A stretch of DNA of 64,000 bases from Membranipora membranacea (lineage: Eukaryota > Bryozoa > Gymnolaemata > Cheilostomatida > Membraniporidae). A program made the translations under genes and the position numbers. Under the pieces are notes generated by a model. It had not been told where the DNA came from, made no database searches, and was given only the letters and a program-made list of their open reading frames with translations. The stretch spans positions 19,034,001-19,098,000 of the forward strand of contig OU612075.1 in the NCBI GenBank assembly GCA_914767715.1, in the 5' to 3' direction. Shown here in pieces: positions 36,792 to 50,700 of the stretch (positions are counted from its first letter, which is position 1; each line of letters starts with the position of its first letter).

Positions 36792-37339
36792 CTGTGTTTA
36801 TATACCTGTGAGTTAAGTTAGGAAAGCGTTATTTCTTAAAGATTTTCCAAATATAACACCTAAAAGACCTGCCAGCTCAAACTTTGCTTGGGAGCCGATT
36901 GCTGGGTTAGTTTTTAAGGTAACTGGGGCGAGCAATCGGGCGCAATCTCGTTGGAAATAAAGCTCATTCTGAAAGCTTGAAACAGAGTAGTTTCTTGAAC
37001 ATTATGTTTTAAATTGATAGTGTTACATCTTAGGTTAACGCACTGAACAGCAGAAAGCAAGCACTGCACTACTTTCTCAATGTTATCAAAGGTGGAAATA
37101 TAAACGGTAAGAGACACCATAGCATTGGCTAAGACTGCAAACCATAACCTAAATCAAGTTGTCCATATTTGTTAGAATGATAATAATTCGGAATAATGCA
37201 AATAGATCCTACTGAATAAATGAAGGTAGAGTAACGAGAGCATACGCGAGTGTAGAGTGAGCGAGAGAGAGGAATAGAGCAAATGTAAAATAAAAATTGA
37301 AAAAATAAAAGTAATAACAAAAAAAGGATTTTGTATCAT

Positions 37340-38130
37340 GTAAAGGAAGAAAAAAAAAATTTGTTAACAGATTTATATTTGTCTTGCCCTAATGCTAACC
37401 CCTAGCCGCTTGATATCATGAAGATTTCCGATTCTTGATAATTTACATGACTTTCACGATGGTGAAGTATGTAAGTAATAATTCAGTGATGCTATCCTGA
37501 TTTTTGGCACAGTATCGGTTTTAAGCTGTGGCCGGGCGTTTGTAACTTACGAGGTGACATGATAAACAGGATTAACATAATAATTAGCAATAATGAAAAA
37601 CAATTTTTATTTTAAATCTCCTTATTCTGAATTTGAATAAAAATCTTTAAATTCAAATAGCTAGCCTTTCCTAATGCTAAACACTTTATATCCCATTTTC
37701 CCAATCTGATTGCCGTGTAATTTTCAGATTCGGTTTTGATGTAGCTGGTCGATGACGGACTATGACGTAAAGCGGTATAATTGGTAAACGAAAAATAAGT
37801 GATCAGATGTTGATGTTTGATACTGCTGGTTGAGTTTTAAGATGCGAGATAAAATTATTTCTACACAGCGTTGTCCATTTTTAAATAGGAAAGGGATGAA
37901 TGGATGGTGGGAGGATAATGAGTAATGGCATAACTTTATTAATTTTACCAAAAGTTAGAGAACAACGACTGGTGGTGATAAAAACTATACATAAATGAAT
38001 AAATAAAACAAATAAAATATATCAGATAAATCAAATAAATCAAATAAATAAAATAAATAAAATAAAATAAATAAAATGAATAAAATAAATGAACAAATAA
38101 ATAATAAATGATGATGATGTGAAACCACGA
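37340..38130. other. Spacer between segmental copies
   Basis: AT-rich. A 4/5-bp AATAA/AATAAAT run spans about 37985-38110. No gene recognised. Confidence 0.5.
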
Positions 38131-38654
38131 CATTAACCATCATGAGTGTACCACTGGCATTGTGCTCCAATGTAAAGGTCAATAGATGATGTTGATATGT
38201 CTAACTTAGGTTCAGGTCAGCTAGCACAAATTGGAAAGATAAGAAACAACCAAGTTTGAGCAGCTGTCCTGGGCCTAAGAATCTCAGTACTCACTTCCAG
38301 AGTAAGAACCCTGACCCCCTTCGAAAAGGTATTATAGGGTTCCTTCGCCGCACCTACCCTACCTGCCTAATGTGATCACTATGTGGACTAACTAAATAAT
38401 TAGTCTAGTAATAAGTAAAAGTTAATGAAATAATTAGGAATAATACGAAGAGATCCTACAGAATGAATGAAGGCAGAGTAGCAAGAGCATGAGTGAGAGT
38501 AAGATAAAAATAAAATTGAATAAAAAATTTTTATCCATGCATTTGTATTTACCTTTTACCCGAATGCTGTTTATCAAAGTCATTTTTTGTCGATAAATGC
38601 TGTGTAGATTGTCCGCTTCTGATAATTGCTGTTACTTTTATTATGTTAAAGGAT

Positions 38655-39025
38655 GCAGAGTCGGATTAACGTCTATAAGTGGTAAAGTCGTTGAGCGGCA
38701 AAGTTGGTAAGCGGTAAAGCCGATACGCGGTTAAGTCGGTAAGCGGTAAAGGCGGAAAGCGGTAAATTCGGCAAAGCGGTAAAATCGGTAAGCGGTAAAG
38801 GCGGTAAGCAGTAAAGTCGAAATGCAGTAAAGTTGATAAGCGATAGAGTCGGTAAGCGGTTTATTCGGCAAAGCGGTAATGTCGAAAAGCGGTCAAGTCA
38901 ATAAGCTGTAAAGTCGATAAGCGGTAAAGTCGGTAAGCGGTAAAGTCGGTAAGCGGTAAAGTCGACAAAGCGGTAAAGTCGACAAAGCGGTAAATTCGAT
39001 AAGCGGTAAAGTCGATAAGTGAAAA
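38655..39025. repeat. 16-bp AAGCGGTAAAGTCG repeat array
   Basis: About 22 degenerate copies of a 14- to 16-bp unit, AAGCGGTAAAGTCGGT and variants. The frame-open reading (LYRLPTLPL-type repeats on the minus strand) comes from the unit, not from a gene. Confidence 0.9.
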
Positions 39026-39294
39026 ATCATGATGTGAGGTTGATGTAGTGATACTGCTATTTTAAGACGAAACAAGAAAAATTGTCTTTAAGTTGAAACT
39101 GCGGTGTAAACCACAATTTTTTTCTAGATAATGAGATATCAATACCCTGCTGGTGCTTAAACTCCCTGTAATTAGGAATTGTGGTTGTGTTTTTCTGAGT
39201 GAATTTTGCAGGTTGCGGGTTTGTGTCTGTATCAAGTATCAAATTGTGAAAGAAAATAAATTATTTATTCATAGCACAGAAGTCAAGGATTCAA

Positions 39295-39540
39295 GGACAG
39301 ACATGCACAACATTAGCATTAAACCCAAGACATGCACAACATTAGCATTAAACACAAGACATGCACAGCATTAGCAATATACACAAGACTTGCACAACAT
39401 TAGCAATATACACAAGACATGCACAACATTAGCATTAAACACAAGACATGCACAACATTAGCAATATACACAAGACATGCACAACATTAGCAATATACAC
39501 AAGACATGCACAACATTAGCAATATACTCAACGAATGCAC
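39295..39540. repeat. 29-bp minisatellite
   Basis: About eight units of ACATGCACAACATTAGCAAT plus atacacaag, alternating with a form carrying ATTAAACACAAG. It starts exactly where the second segmental copy breaks off. Confidence 0.9.
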
Positions 39541-39635
39541 AAATTTAGCAACAATAATAACAGTAGTACATGAGAATTTTACTTTCAAGAGATATCAATT
39601 ACTCAATATGATTGCTCACAAATGGTAACACACAA

Positions 39636-39730
39636 GGTTGCCTACTTGGTTGCTCACACGGTTGCCTACACCGTTGACCACAGGTTGCCTACACCGTGGT
39701 CACAGGTTGCCTACACCGTTGCCCAGACGG
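39636..39730. repeat. GGTTGCCTACACCGTTG short tandem repeat
   Basis: Five to six degenerate 16- to 24-bp units built on GGTTGCCTACACCGT. Confidence 0.8.
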
Positions 39731-39842
39731 TTTGACTTATGTAAATAGTTCAAGAGTAGTTTGCTTTCAGCTGTGCACGCTGTTCACAAAGATCAACTTT
39801 ACAAACACAAATCAATCAATATAAGGTATGATTATACATGAC

Positions 39843-40093
39843 CTGATGATGTCGTTAGCTTCAGCTGGCCCTGTAGAGTACTAGAAGATGATGGTGAGCC
39901 CTGCGATCCACAGCGTTGCGATGCTGCTACCCAGAGTGTGTCCCGATCCAGACAAGCCGCCAGCTCCTGACTGCGCTGAGAGAAGTCGTCAAGATTCCTT
40001 GCTGAGTGCTCGAAAGATCTGCGTTTCCACTGGCGATAGCTAAACATGCGTGGGGTGTCCCTCAGGCACTTCTTAAATATCGCTGTACCATAC
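39843..40093 (-). CDS. Exon of an unidentified gene
   Basis: A 251-nt open minus-strand segment between a TTAG acceptor (an alternative TATAG is 4 bp upstream) and a weak CAG/GTCATG donor. It reads YGTAIFKKCLRDTP, then FSYRQWKRRSFEHSARNLDD, then SQELAACLDRDTLWVAASQ and a Ser-rich tail. Codon use and length suggest a true exon. The basic and helical content gives no family I can name. It lies inside the interrupted second segmental copy and on the same strand as the exons at 35557-36791, so it may be their 5' neighbour. Confidence 0.4.
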
Positions 40094-40524
40094 CTAACTA
40101 TACAATAGCAGTGACGTATGCCAAAGCATACTAAACATTAACAAGAATGCAATATCACCCTATGTCAGTTCTAAACTACTTCTTCATTATTTAACATTCT
40201 ACGGTCTAAATTCTGCTATTAGTACAGTAACCAAGATCTAGAGTCCTACTTCATGTGTCTATATAACTTAGCAGTCGTACAAGTCCTACTACATATGCCT
40301 ACACCCTAATCTAACTGATCATTGTTTTATTTTGCATTAAATTATGATAAAAACTAGCATACAATATTAATATAATGGTGATACAATGCAATGGTGATCT
40401 CAAAAAATATGTCTTTTCTTGCCTGTGGTTTTTGGTAGATTGTGCATCGAGAGTGGGTTTATAATGGAATGTCTTTTGCAGGTTTTGTTGGTGAATTTTG
40501 GCTATGGGTTGTTATTGGTTTTGA

Positions 40525-40640
40525 CTGGTCAGTTGGGTCGGTTTTTTTACGAGTCAGCTTTTTTACGGGTCTGTTATTTACGGGTCGGTTTTTGTACGGA
40601 TCGGTTTTTAACGGGTCGGTTTTTACAGGTCAGTTTCTTA
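40525..40640. repeat. Degenerate ACGGGTCGGTTTTT repeat
   Basis: Six or seven units of a 16- to 20-bp CGGGTCGGTTTTTTA-like motif. The open frames across it are repeat artefacts. Confidence 0.75.
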
Positions 40641-41119
40641 TGAGTTGGGTTTTTGGGAGTCGGGTCCTAAAGATGGGATGTATTTCCTGTGGGGTGAAAT
40701 TGTTTTCTCAGGTTTATTTTGGTATCATTGCATTTTCAGGTATTTGTGAAGCATTTATCATGGAGCAGTGTCATCAGACGTCACAAGTTGCAGTTAGTCA
40801 TGTCAAATTAGAAATGCTACAAATTGAAACTTTTGCAGGTGATCTCTAGCAGGAAACAAGAAAGTTTGATGAGTTGAAACTTTTTGCATAGAGATTTGAA
40901 AAACTGCTATGTCTGCAGGTAATTATGATGTGGAAACTGAAAAGGTATAAGGGTCAACTACTTAACAAATTTGGACACTCTAGCTTGCAGGCTATTAGAG
41001 GAGGGGAATCATGGATATAAAGGCTCCTCAATATCCATGTGCCCCCTAACACATTGCCCCCAAACCAGAGGGAGCAAACTTGTACCTCGCATCCAGCCAA
41101 CACAACTATTCTTCAGCTG

Positions 41120-41235
41120 TGTAATTAGTAGTGTTATTTGTTATGTTATTTGTTGTATGTTATTTGTTATATGTTATATGTTATATGTTAGTGAGTTATA
41201 TGTTATATGTTAATTGGTATATGTTATGTTAGTGA
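41120..41235. repeat. TGTTATATGTTAT simple repeat
   Basis: TTATATG/TTATTTG-type units, AT-rich. Confidence 0.85.
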
Positions 41236-41239
41236 GTTA

Positions 41240-42020
41240 TATTAAGTGTTTGTGACATTACCACAGTGAATGAAAAGTCATGTCGCTGGAAAGCTTGGGC
41301 AACCCTTGTGCAATTACATTTGCATTTTCCACTTGAAACTTCAATGAAATAGTTATTATAACAATCTTTAATCTTGCTGCCAAAATATTGGCATATTATT
41401 GGTTCAATAAAATGAAATAGCTTTTGAATGTGAAATCACAATGCTTTCAGTGTCGCTTAAAATTTAGAAGATGTGAGTAAATCAGTCTTAGGCATTTACT
41501 TTGCATTTACTTTCAACTTCAGGGAAACATGATGTGAAATTATTTCTAGCCTGTAGAGCAATAAAGAGGGGACAACCTTAGTGGTTGAGAAAAGTAGAGA
41601 AGAATTTTCATTTGAGTAAAACTATTAGTTTCAACTGTGTCATTAGGCTATTTAAAAGGTTGCTCTCACTTTTACTGAAACCTTCAAGTTGATACCAGAT
41701 ATGGGGAGGCGCTATTAAAGCTTCAATAATGTAGTCCTAGTGTGTCGATTATTCATTCATTCAAGTTACCAATGCAAGGAATTTTTGTAATTACAGTTTT
41801 GCCCTGTATTCATCATGTAGTTTGTCATGTTTTTATAATTTGATTTCAATGGCAAGGTGTGCAAATGAAATCTTTTTAACTCATGATGCATGTATCCCTA
41901 CACTAATAGTAATGAGTGTTATATAGAATTATTTTTAATCTGACCTGTTTCTGTTTTCGATGTCGCTTTATTCGGAACGGTCGCTTTGTGACGTTTATTA
42001 TCGGCTTTTGTTGTTTACGG
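41240..42020. other. No gene recognised
   Basis: AT-rich sequence without splice-framed coding. On the minus strand an open frame of about 100 codons covers 41903-42205 and overlaps the decayed exon of the segmental copy. It is basic and low-complexity. Confidence 0.35.
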
Positions 42021-42029
42021 TGGCCTAGT

Positions 42030-43290
42030 TTTTTGTTGCCAAGATCCAAAGTAGTTTGTAGTTCTCTGTAGAGATCCAGTATGGTCTGCTGCCGTCTGAT
42101 GCTGTTTCCTGTCGTCTGATGCTGTTTCCTGCTGTCTGTTGCTGTCTGATGTCTGTCATGCTGTCCCAAGTCCTTTCTCTCCTCTTCTCCAAGCTGTACC
42201 TGCAATCATAAATGCAAACAGCTACTGACATAATGATCTTAAGAATCACATGAGTATTCAGAGAGTATTTCACAAGCCATAATTGATGCATTGATCATAT
42301 TATTATTTTCTCCTGAGAGAATATTGCCAGGAGTCGTGTGCACGTATATCAATATGAAAAACACACTTCCGACAGCTTAGATGAGCAATGATGCGGATTT
42401 AGAATTAACAGCTCAATACGGGTATTTCGATTAGATTGCCAACTCTGAAGTGCAATAAAACATTAAGCAAAGGAAGAAATCTGCAGAACTTGATACCTTC
42501 ATTGACACAAATCTCAGTCAAACTAAAAAAGCTAAATTTGACTTCATTTAAATATATAATGTATTGTTATTGTTGGGATCTAAGCAATAACGTTCACTGT
42601 TTTTGTTCTGAACCAGAAATAAAACATTCTGTTGGCCCTAGTGGCAACTTCATAGCTGAGCAAACATCACCAGACAAGACCAAAAATCAGTGAACATGAG
42701 CTTCGGTGGCAAGATTGTCATTCAGCTTCCACCATTCATGCAACAAAGAAACATACAGAATGTGTAGACGGGTTTATATCAAATTTCATCCAACTTGTCT
42801 AGAGCCGCAGTTAGGTTTCAAGTAGAATGATGATATGAGACAACTTGGTAGGCGAAAAGTCAACACCAACAAGATGCCAGTGGATACAAATATATCTAAA
42901 GTAATCTCTGCCTTTGGTTTTGACCGCAGTAGAACCGACTTGAAACTAGAAATGCAACCAGTCTTCAATTCTTATTCAAAATCAGCATATAGGCAGCAGC
43001 CCAACACAAATAAATAACATATTAAAACTCACTATAGCCATCTGTGGTGCTTCTCTCCGGCCCAATCTGTCCAAGCAGCGTCTGGATCAGAAGAGCAACT
43101 TGTTAAGTACCAATCTCAGCTTATATACCTGTGAGATGAGTTAGGAAAGCAGTATTTAACAAAGATTACCAAACTATTATACCCATTTATCGGCTGAGAC
43201 TTTGTTTTGAGATGATTGGTGAGTTATCTGCTAAATAAGCTAATGCTAGGTAAAATTTTGAAAATAAAGCTCATTTTGCAAGCTTGAAGA
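42030..43290 (-). pseudogene. Segmental duplication, second copy with decayed exons
   Basis: A copy of 35500-37100. Exon 43033-43114 keeps length, acceptor and GTGAGT donor but carries TAA where the first copy has AAG. The following exon (from 42199 down) has gained CATCAGACGACAGGAAACAG-type internal repeats. It is probably no longer coding. Confidence 0.5.
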
Positions 43291-43299
43291 TTTTGGCTT

Positions 43300-44775
43300 G
43301 ATCATTTTACAGCTCTTGTAATCATTATGCTAGATTAGTATGGTTGGTCCAACAATCACAAAAAGTAGCGCTGTACATTTAAATTTACCGTTTGCTAAAT
43401 TTAAGCATTATCTCATAATTTTCCTTAGCAATTTTTGTGACAGCTTTCATAAGACCTTGTTTGTATTTTGCAAGGCCATTAGCAAGATAATGTATGTAAA
43501 ATGCGCACCACATGCCTGCAACCTTCTACTTGCTGATGACATCCCAAAACAGAACTTAAATAAATCATAGTAAACCTAGACAGGACACTATGTACAGCTT
43601 AAACCAATGCTGCAAGTCATTGAGGCTTGTGCTTATTGAATTCTGCATAACTCATAGTCAACTAAATAAGGCTTAAACCTCAGAATTGCCACCTCATCGG
43701 CAAGATATTACTAGAGACTGATTATCAAAACCAAGAAATGAAATCAGTGAGTACATTTCTGGAATAGTGACATTTTTATGGTGATACTTTTTTATAAATA
43801 ATGACCAAGTACAGGACTTAAACAGTTTCATATGTTTGTAAGGCTTAGGCGTTATCTCTAATTCCCTGGTAAGACTAGGTATAATTTATATGAATATATC
43901 ATTTTAATTGCTGGTCACACAATATCATTGTCAAGGAGGGTTGTTCTATTGAAAATTTGGTGAGCTTTATTAAGGAAGTGGAGGCATGGATAATTGTCAT
44001 TGGACGAAATTAGCTACGGAACAGACACATAAGAGCTGGAGGTGAATATTCAGTTCATAAAGTTTTCAGAATAGAGAGTTGAGTCTGCCTTGCATGAAGC
44101 ATGAGTGTCGTACAATACTTTCGTCCTCTTAAAGACACTATCGATTTGAGTGTCAAATTTGTTGTTTTGAATAACCCCCCCCCCCCCATTAAGTTGACAT
44201 CCGATTGCTGCGATTGGCTTTTGCCGCCCATATTGAATAAGGGAAAAGAGGAGGATTTCTGTAAGCTGAGGTTTATTGATGTTGACATTTTTATATTAAG
44301 AAGAAGATAAGAGTATAATGTGGACGGATTAAGGCACAGAACAAAAGATTGCATCAGATCAATGATGCTGATTCCATAATATTAAATTCTCTAATTACTG
44401 TATAAGCAAAAGAATATGTAATCGAAGGAAAATTAACTACGCTAGGTTCCCAGTGTTTAAATCATACAAAAACTGACTAAAAAATCTTAGAAATGATACA
44501 ATAACTACGGAATGAATCACTTGCATATGACTGTATGACCATGACAAGCACACTTTAATAACTTGAGTCTCCTAGAAACATAATAATGTAGTCAGGTAAT
44601 AATACTTGAAGTGATACAGAAGTGAAGTAGATGAAGCTCAAGCTTGATTTCTTGCAGTTGTCCTGACATCATCAGTGAGCATGTAACTCCTCATTACACA
44701 AGTGTTCTATCAGTTAATTGCAAAAATACTCATAAATTATAATTCACAATATTACATAATATACTAATGTGATAC
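43300..44775. other. Spacer with solo MITE end
   Basis: Includes a solitary AAACCTAGACAGGACAC terminus at about 43570 and a run of about 11 C near 44177. No gene recognised. Confidence 0.4.
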
Positions 44776-44780
44776 AAAGT

Positions 44781-47700
44781 TTAGCCTGAGGTTAAATGGT
44801 CACTACGGGACGTCATCTCGGCCACTTTTCGCTCTGTGTCCCTTATCCATTCTGTAAGGATAGCGCTATTCATTCCCTGTAAATATAAATAAGTTATCTT
44901 CTTAAATAATAAATATGTATGCAGTCAGGGATGGAATCATATCATAAAATAATATTTCTTACTATTGAGTAGTTTGAATGAGTATAATCATAATTGATAT
45001 CACTTATTTTAAATCATATAGACTGTCTAGAGATGGAAACCAAACAAAAAAAGAGCGTAAATCACAAAATTCTGACCAGCAAAGACATTTCTGCGCATGT
45101 TTATCGGCATAAAAACTGAGCAGAGACAACAACCAGCTGCCTATATAATTTCAATCCGGCCCTTTAAATTGTGTCAGCCACGGTAATTTTATCTGGGATC
45201 AACAGCCAATACAGCAAGCAGCCTCAAGCAGCATCAATGCACACACCTCATTAGTCTAAGCAGCAATTATTCTCTCATTTGATTTCACAAACTTACAGCA
45301 TTATACTTTAACAGCCGAATTGCCTACTCGATATTTATTCACCACTAAAAAGTGTTATCAAAAACTTCATATACGCTTACATTAGAGCAGCACGATTGTT
45401 ACATACGATATATGAGTAAGGACATATATATCTTTCTCTATGATTTAGACTTGCATCCTACATCAGCTTATATGTACTTCGCAATGCATATTGTGGCATA
45501 TTGTTATATTAAACATGTCACTGGACATGGAAACTAGGAAGCAGCGTTAGTGAAATATTAGCTGCAAACTCATTTAATTATCTTTCCAAGTCCAAGCACT
45601 GGGCGCTTGTTTATTATTCCACGAGCAGTTCTAGCATCTGGCAACTTTTTACTGACCATTAAAAGAGAAGTAATAAGGAAAGCATGATTCAGCCAAGGAG
45701 TTAGAAGTCTAACTCCTTGGTTCAGCTATGTGATTGATTGTTTTCGAATGAAAATGCCAAACAATATGAGAACAGATAGTGATGTTTTACCTCCTTAAAG
45801 TCAGGGTGTTTGACTTTTAATGTTGCCTGGATGCTGTGAGTATTAGTAAAGAACATAATCAATGGCCGGTTCACAAATATGACATGGTATTTCTACACTG
45901 TATTATTTACTTTTTGACATAATATCCAACAGGCTGAAAATTTGTATTGGGTTTTAAATTACTCTATTTCGCTAATCAAAGTTTGCCAAAATATTAACTC
46001 GAAGAATGTAAGATTTTGACTAAATTTGTTGTGATAGTTCATAATAAAACTTATAAATCAGGCTATGGCTTATATATATATCATCACAAAACTTACATCA
46101 GCTGGTGATTTGCTGTGATGAGTAGCTAATGCTGCTGAAGAAGTCAGAGGTGAACCCGTTAGTGTCCTGCTGTGTCTACCTGCAGAGTGAGCAGCACCGA
46201 GTGATGACGCCAATCTAGGATGAAAAATATTAAACACATGTTTAGCCTATAAGGAATGCTGCTGCCAGTTTTAAAAAGTGTATATTATGCTCAATGCCCA
46301 CTATCTCTTCTGCTAGTCTACAAGGAATTGAAGCTACTATCCATCATTATACGAGGACGGAGAGAAATTATTAATTTTTTACAAAGGCGTAGTGTCTGCT
46401 TAAACAACAACTGACATATTATCAATATAGTCGATATTCAGAATAAAGATGTTTACCTGTGAGGTGATGGTGGAGTATTGACTCCGCCTCCAGGTGATGG
46501 TGTCACATGACCTGATCTATTACCCAGAGGAGTTATTGCCCCTGATCTCTCATTATACCTCCTCAACTCCTGGACGACTCTCTCTTTCTCAAATCTCTCA
46601 TTGGTCACCTAAATGTACAGAGAAAGCGAGGGCTTGTTAGGAGAGGAATGTCATTTCAATTTCAAAATGGATAGCAATCTATATTCACTGTAGATCCCGG
46701 CTTTTTACGTCATATCTATTTACGTATATATTGATTTATATTACAAATAGCGATAATCCTCTTCTGTTGTCTTCAGTTCCTTCTGATCCTTCTTACTCAG
46801 TTAACATTGATCTTACACTGTTCAATTACCTACTTTCTAAGTTTATTTCTTCAGTATCCTTTGTGTAACTACTGCGTGCATTCAGGGGAAAAATTCAAGG
46901 GTCCCAATCAACCACCAAATTAAATGAAACATGTTTGCATGTTTGTAAAACACTTAAATCTCCATAATACCTAACTGATACTGACCTGCCTGCGGGTTCT
47001 CTCCAGATCTGCTTCTAATTCTGTAATACGATTTCTGTACTGTCCGATCTCTCTTGTTTGACTATCACTGCAAACCAGCAAGATAAAAGGTTGTAATCAA
47101 CATGATTTACATGTTATGTTATACAATTGATTTTTGGAATATCCAGAGAGATAAGGGTCATAAAAACATATAAAAGTTACACAGATATAGATATACAGAT
47201 TCTTGTGACTCATATGACAAATGAGAACAGAGCCACTGAATTCCACTATCCAAAATCCCATTGAGGAAGAGTCCTATCGGATGTTCCAAGTCTGACATTG
47301 CAGCAATGCATTGGGTTCAAATATCAATATAGTGAGAGTGATTCTTGGACACATGAATGAAATAATTGATGATGGATTGATCAACATGCTAAAAATTGAC
47401 AGTTGGATGTATTTTAAACTTAGGGCTCACTTCCATGCTAGTCTTCATTGACCATGCGATTCAAGTAAATGAGGAGGCAACTCATGCCACTCATAAGTTT
47501 GTCAAGAGCCGTCTTAATTGCAATAACAAGCAATAACAAGCAATAACAAGCAAATGCTAAATATGTCATACAAACAAATAGTTTCTTACATTTTACTTTC
47601 ATTAAGAGTAAGCCTATCTCTCATAAGTTGAACTTCCGAAGCACTTTCCTGAAGTGACAGCTGAGACTGAAACTCCTTATCTCTGTTAGCAGAGAGCACC

Positions 47701-50700
47701 TGCTCCAGGCTTGTCAATCTCTGTCTGTCCCTAAACATCAACAACTAAATATAAATAAAAGTTAACAGGTACAATTCAGGACATTCATATTCCCACCTTT
47801 AGTCGGCTGCAGCCGTCAGCAGTTACCAATTTAGACATCATGGTGGGCTGCTGTTGCACTATTCTTGTACCCACAAGGGACATAGGCAAATTCAGAGTAA
47901 AAACATATTAAATAAGGTATCCATAGGATTGACACAAGCTTTTGGATGATATTCATTGCTCTGATATTGCATTGAAGTCTGGATTTTCTGATTCTTTTCA
48001 TTAGGTATCCAATGACATTGTTTATTTTCTTCGATAAAATTCAAAAGACATTGACAATAGTGAACTAACCCATTACATCTGTCTTTGAGAATACATATTT
48101 CTCTCTCCATCTCGTTCACAGTAGAGCGAGCTTTCTCTAACTCCATTTCTTTACTCGCCAGATGGCGCTCAGCAGCATCACGAGAATGTTCTATACCAGA
48201 ATTAGTCTCCCTTAACTCAGCTAGGTTTTCCTTCATGTGGTGCCTGCAAAAAGATCACATTTTGAATACACTTGAGCAAAATTCATAATCAAAGAAGCAG
48301 CAACTAAATGCACTAGTTGGATGCGATACCAACCCTGCTGACAGCACCCAATGTTATGGATGGGTAGATAGTCATACCACAGTCATTCACAAGCCTTCAT
48401 GTTATGAGATAAACGTCTTCCACATTGAAACAGAGAACTGCAGATTTGAGAACTATGAACCGTGTAACCGTTATCTTGCAAACCCCTTACTTTTCTCGTT
48501 CCGAGCTGCATATCTTCTCCTCTAGAGCAGCGACGACATTCTCTGATTTATTCAGCTGACCTTCCAGAGCCTGCTGGGCCAGTAAGTTCTACAAAAAGAG
48601 TACAGAATATTGTTGTTTGGTGAAAAGATTGTAATCAACTGAGGATGAGTACGATAGGGCATAAAGTTAAAGAGTATTCCATAATGCAATTTTGCAAAAT
48701 TTTGGGACATGGTATAACATAAATGAGGTTGAGATCTTTATTGCTGCATTGTGGGAACTTGCAAACATGCTCAATTCATAGAGCATTGCATAAATAACAT
48801 TATTTGTAAATTTTTATAGGTCAAGTTAATCTAACTTTAAAAAAGTCAAATCCCCGTCCTAAGCCGTTCTTTTCTGGTTCGAACACCGGAAATTTGGTTG
48901 TCATATGTTTTTACTAACATGATTTTATATCATATTGTTGAACATCTTCTCTAATTTATTTGCAGCACTCCAATATCGTCCCAAAATTATGGCGCACCAA
49001 CAATAGGGTCACCATAATAGACAGTTTTCTGAGCTCTTATTTATGCCTCAATTCGGAGTTGTCCTCTCTCCAGTTTGGTACTTTTAACCCACGCCGCATA
49101 GGAAAAACCTGATGAAAGAGGGTTATATTGAAAACCGCTAATGTGAGGATAAAAATGATTTTTGATTCAGAGTCTGCACTATTGAAAACCTGTGAGACAG
49201 GGTTTCCAAATCATTGGAGGCTTGAATGTTGATAAATCCTAATTTTAGTGACGAAACTCATGAAAGATTCTGCCAAGTTGTCCGCAAAACAGGCGGAAAT
49301 TGCTATAATTGACTATCCAAAAACTAAAATTATTTCCCAAACTATGTCCATATGAGTTTTCAATGTTGCAGGTTCTGAATCAAAAATGATTTTTATCCTA
49401 TTATAAGCGGTTTTCAAGATGACCCTCTTTTCAGCACATTTTTCCTATGCGGCGTGGGTTAAAAGTACCAAACTGGAGAGAGGACAACTCCAAATTGAGA
49501 CCTAAATCAGAGCTCAGAGAACTGTCTATAAATACTGTGTAGCAGGTACTGAACAAACCTGTGCACATTCCCTGTCCAACAGATCAAGTCTCTCCTGAAG
49601 TTTCCTGTTCTGTACATCCTTATTAGCAAGCTCAGATCTTAGGCTACATCTATCAGTTTCTAATTGTGTGTTTGTAGCCTGTGATCTCTCAGCTTCAGAA
49701 CTTAGAGTGCGATACTGGTCCAACAATCTGGCTCTCTCATCCTCCTATTGAGGTAGAGATTAACAGTTAGTTATTTATTCGTGAGTATTGAGAATGATAC
49801 ACCATTTCATCATGAAAATATTATTTTAGACGAGCCTGAACAGATTTCACAATTCATCAGCTTCCACAGCTTTGTTGTAGGAAAGCAAGCAGTGAGCTAG
49901 TTCCAAATTCAGGAAAGATTTTTTAGAAAGCATAATAAATATCTTAAACTCAGGACAGAAAGCAATGCAAAACACTAAGCCGTATATTTGTGGTGAGAAG
50001 CTGTGTAAAAAACCATAATATTAAAATTCACTAAAACGCTGAAATCTTCAATCTTACCATAGACCTCATATAATCATTCTACCACACAAAAATAAACAAA
50101 GTTACAGTATATTGAATCACTATCCTTGGACCTTATGATGTGAATTTTGATGTCAACAATCATTCAAATCAAGAAATTATTTAGTTCACAAGAGAAACAT
50201 CATCATAGGAAAGGGCTTTAGTGGTTAGCAGGATGATTGAGTAGTTAGGATTAAGGTTCAGCACTCATTGAGTATGTAGATCAAGTCAAAAAATATGAGT
50301 AGCTGTATGGAAGCTGTTGCTTATGGAGGGGGTAACTCCAAATACTTTAATTTGCTCACCTAGCTAGACAAGCTGTTTGCAAAGTTTAATATGTATCATC
50401 GCTTAATTTGAAGCGATCAACATATGCGGAATACGACGAGTGCCAAATCTAGCCTGTATACTGACTGATTTACCCTGTCATCTATCACAGTCCCTCTCAT
50501 AAACAAGACATATGTTTTATAATATTATTATAAGAACGCCAATCCCTGGCTGCAAATAAATATGACATACTTTCTGAGAGAGAACTTGCTCGACCCTTTG
50601 TACTTCAGACACATACTCCTGGACCTGATTACCGAGCTGGGCTCTCTCATCTAGTAGCTCAGTAATATCCTGATTCAGACGATTATTCTCTTCTGAGAGA

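Larger units (their letters stand above)
34440..37330. repeat. Segmental duplication, first copy
   Basis: The left part (34640-35480) is repeated at 38130-39300 and the right part (35500-37100) at 42030-43290, in the same order. Landmarks are TGTACCACTGGCATTGTG, CCTGACCCCCTTCGAAAAGG, CATAGCGCAGAAGTCAAGG and the exons at 35557-35600 and 36710-36791. The second copy is split by a 2.7-kb stretch of minisatellites and a further exon. Confidence 0.75.

Noticed and set aside
40442-40849. 135-codon plus-strand frame rich in Phe, Gly and Val
   Set aside because: Built on the degenerate CGGGTCGGTTTTT repeat.
44101-44354. Overlapping open frames on both strands near the C-tract
   Set aside because: Antisense pair around a homopolymer, with no coding features.
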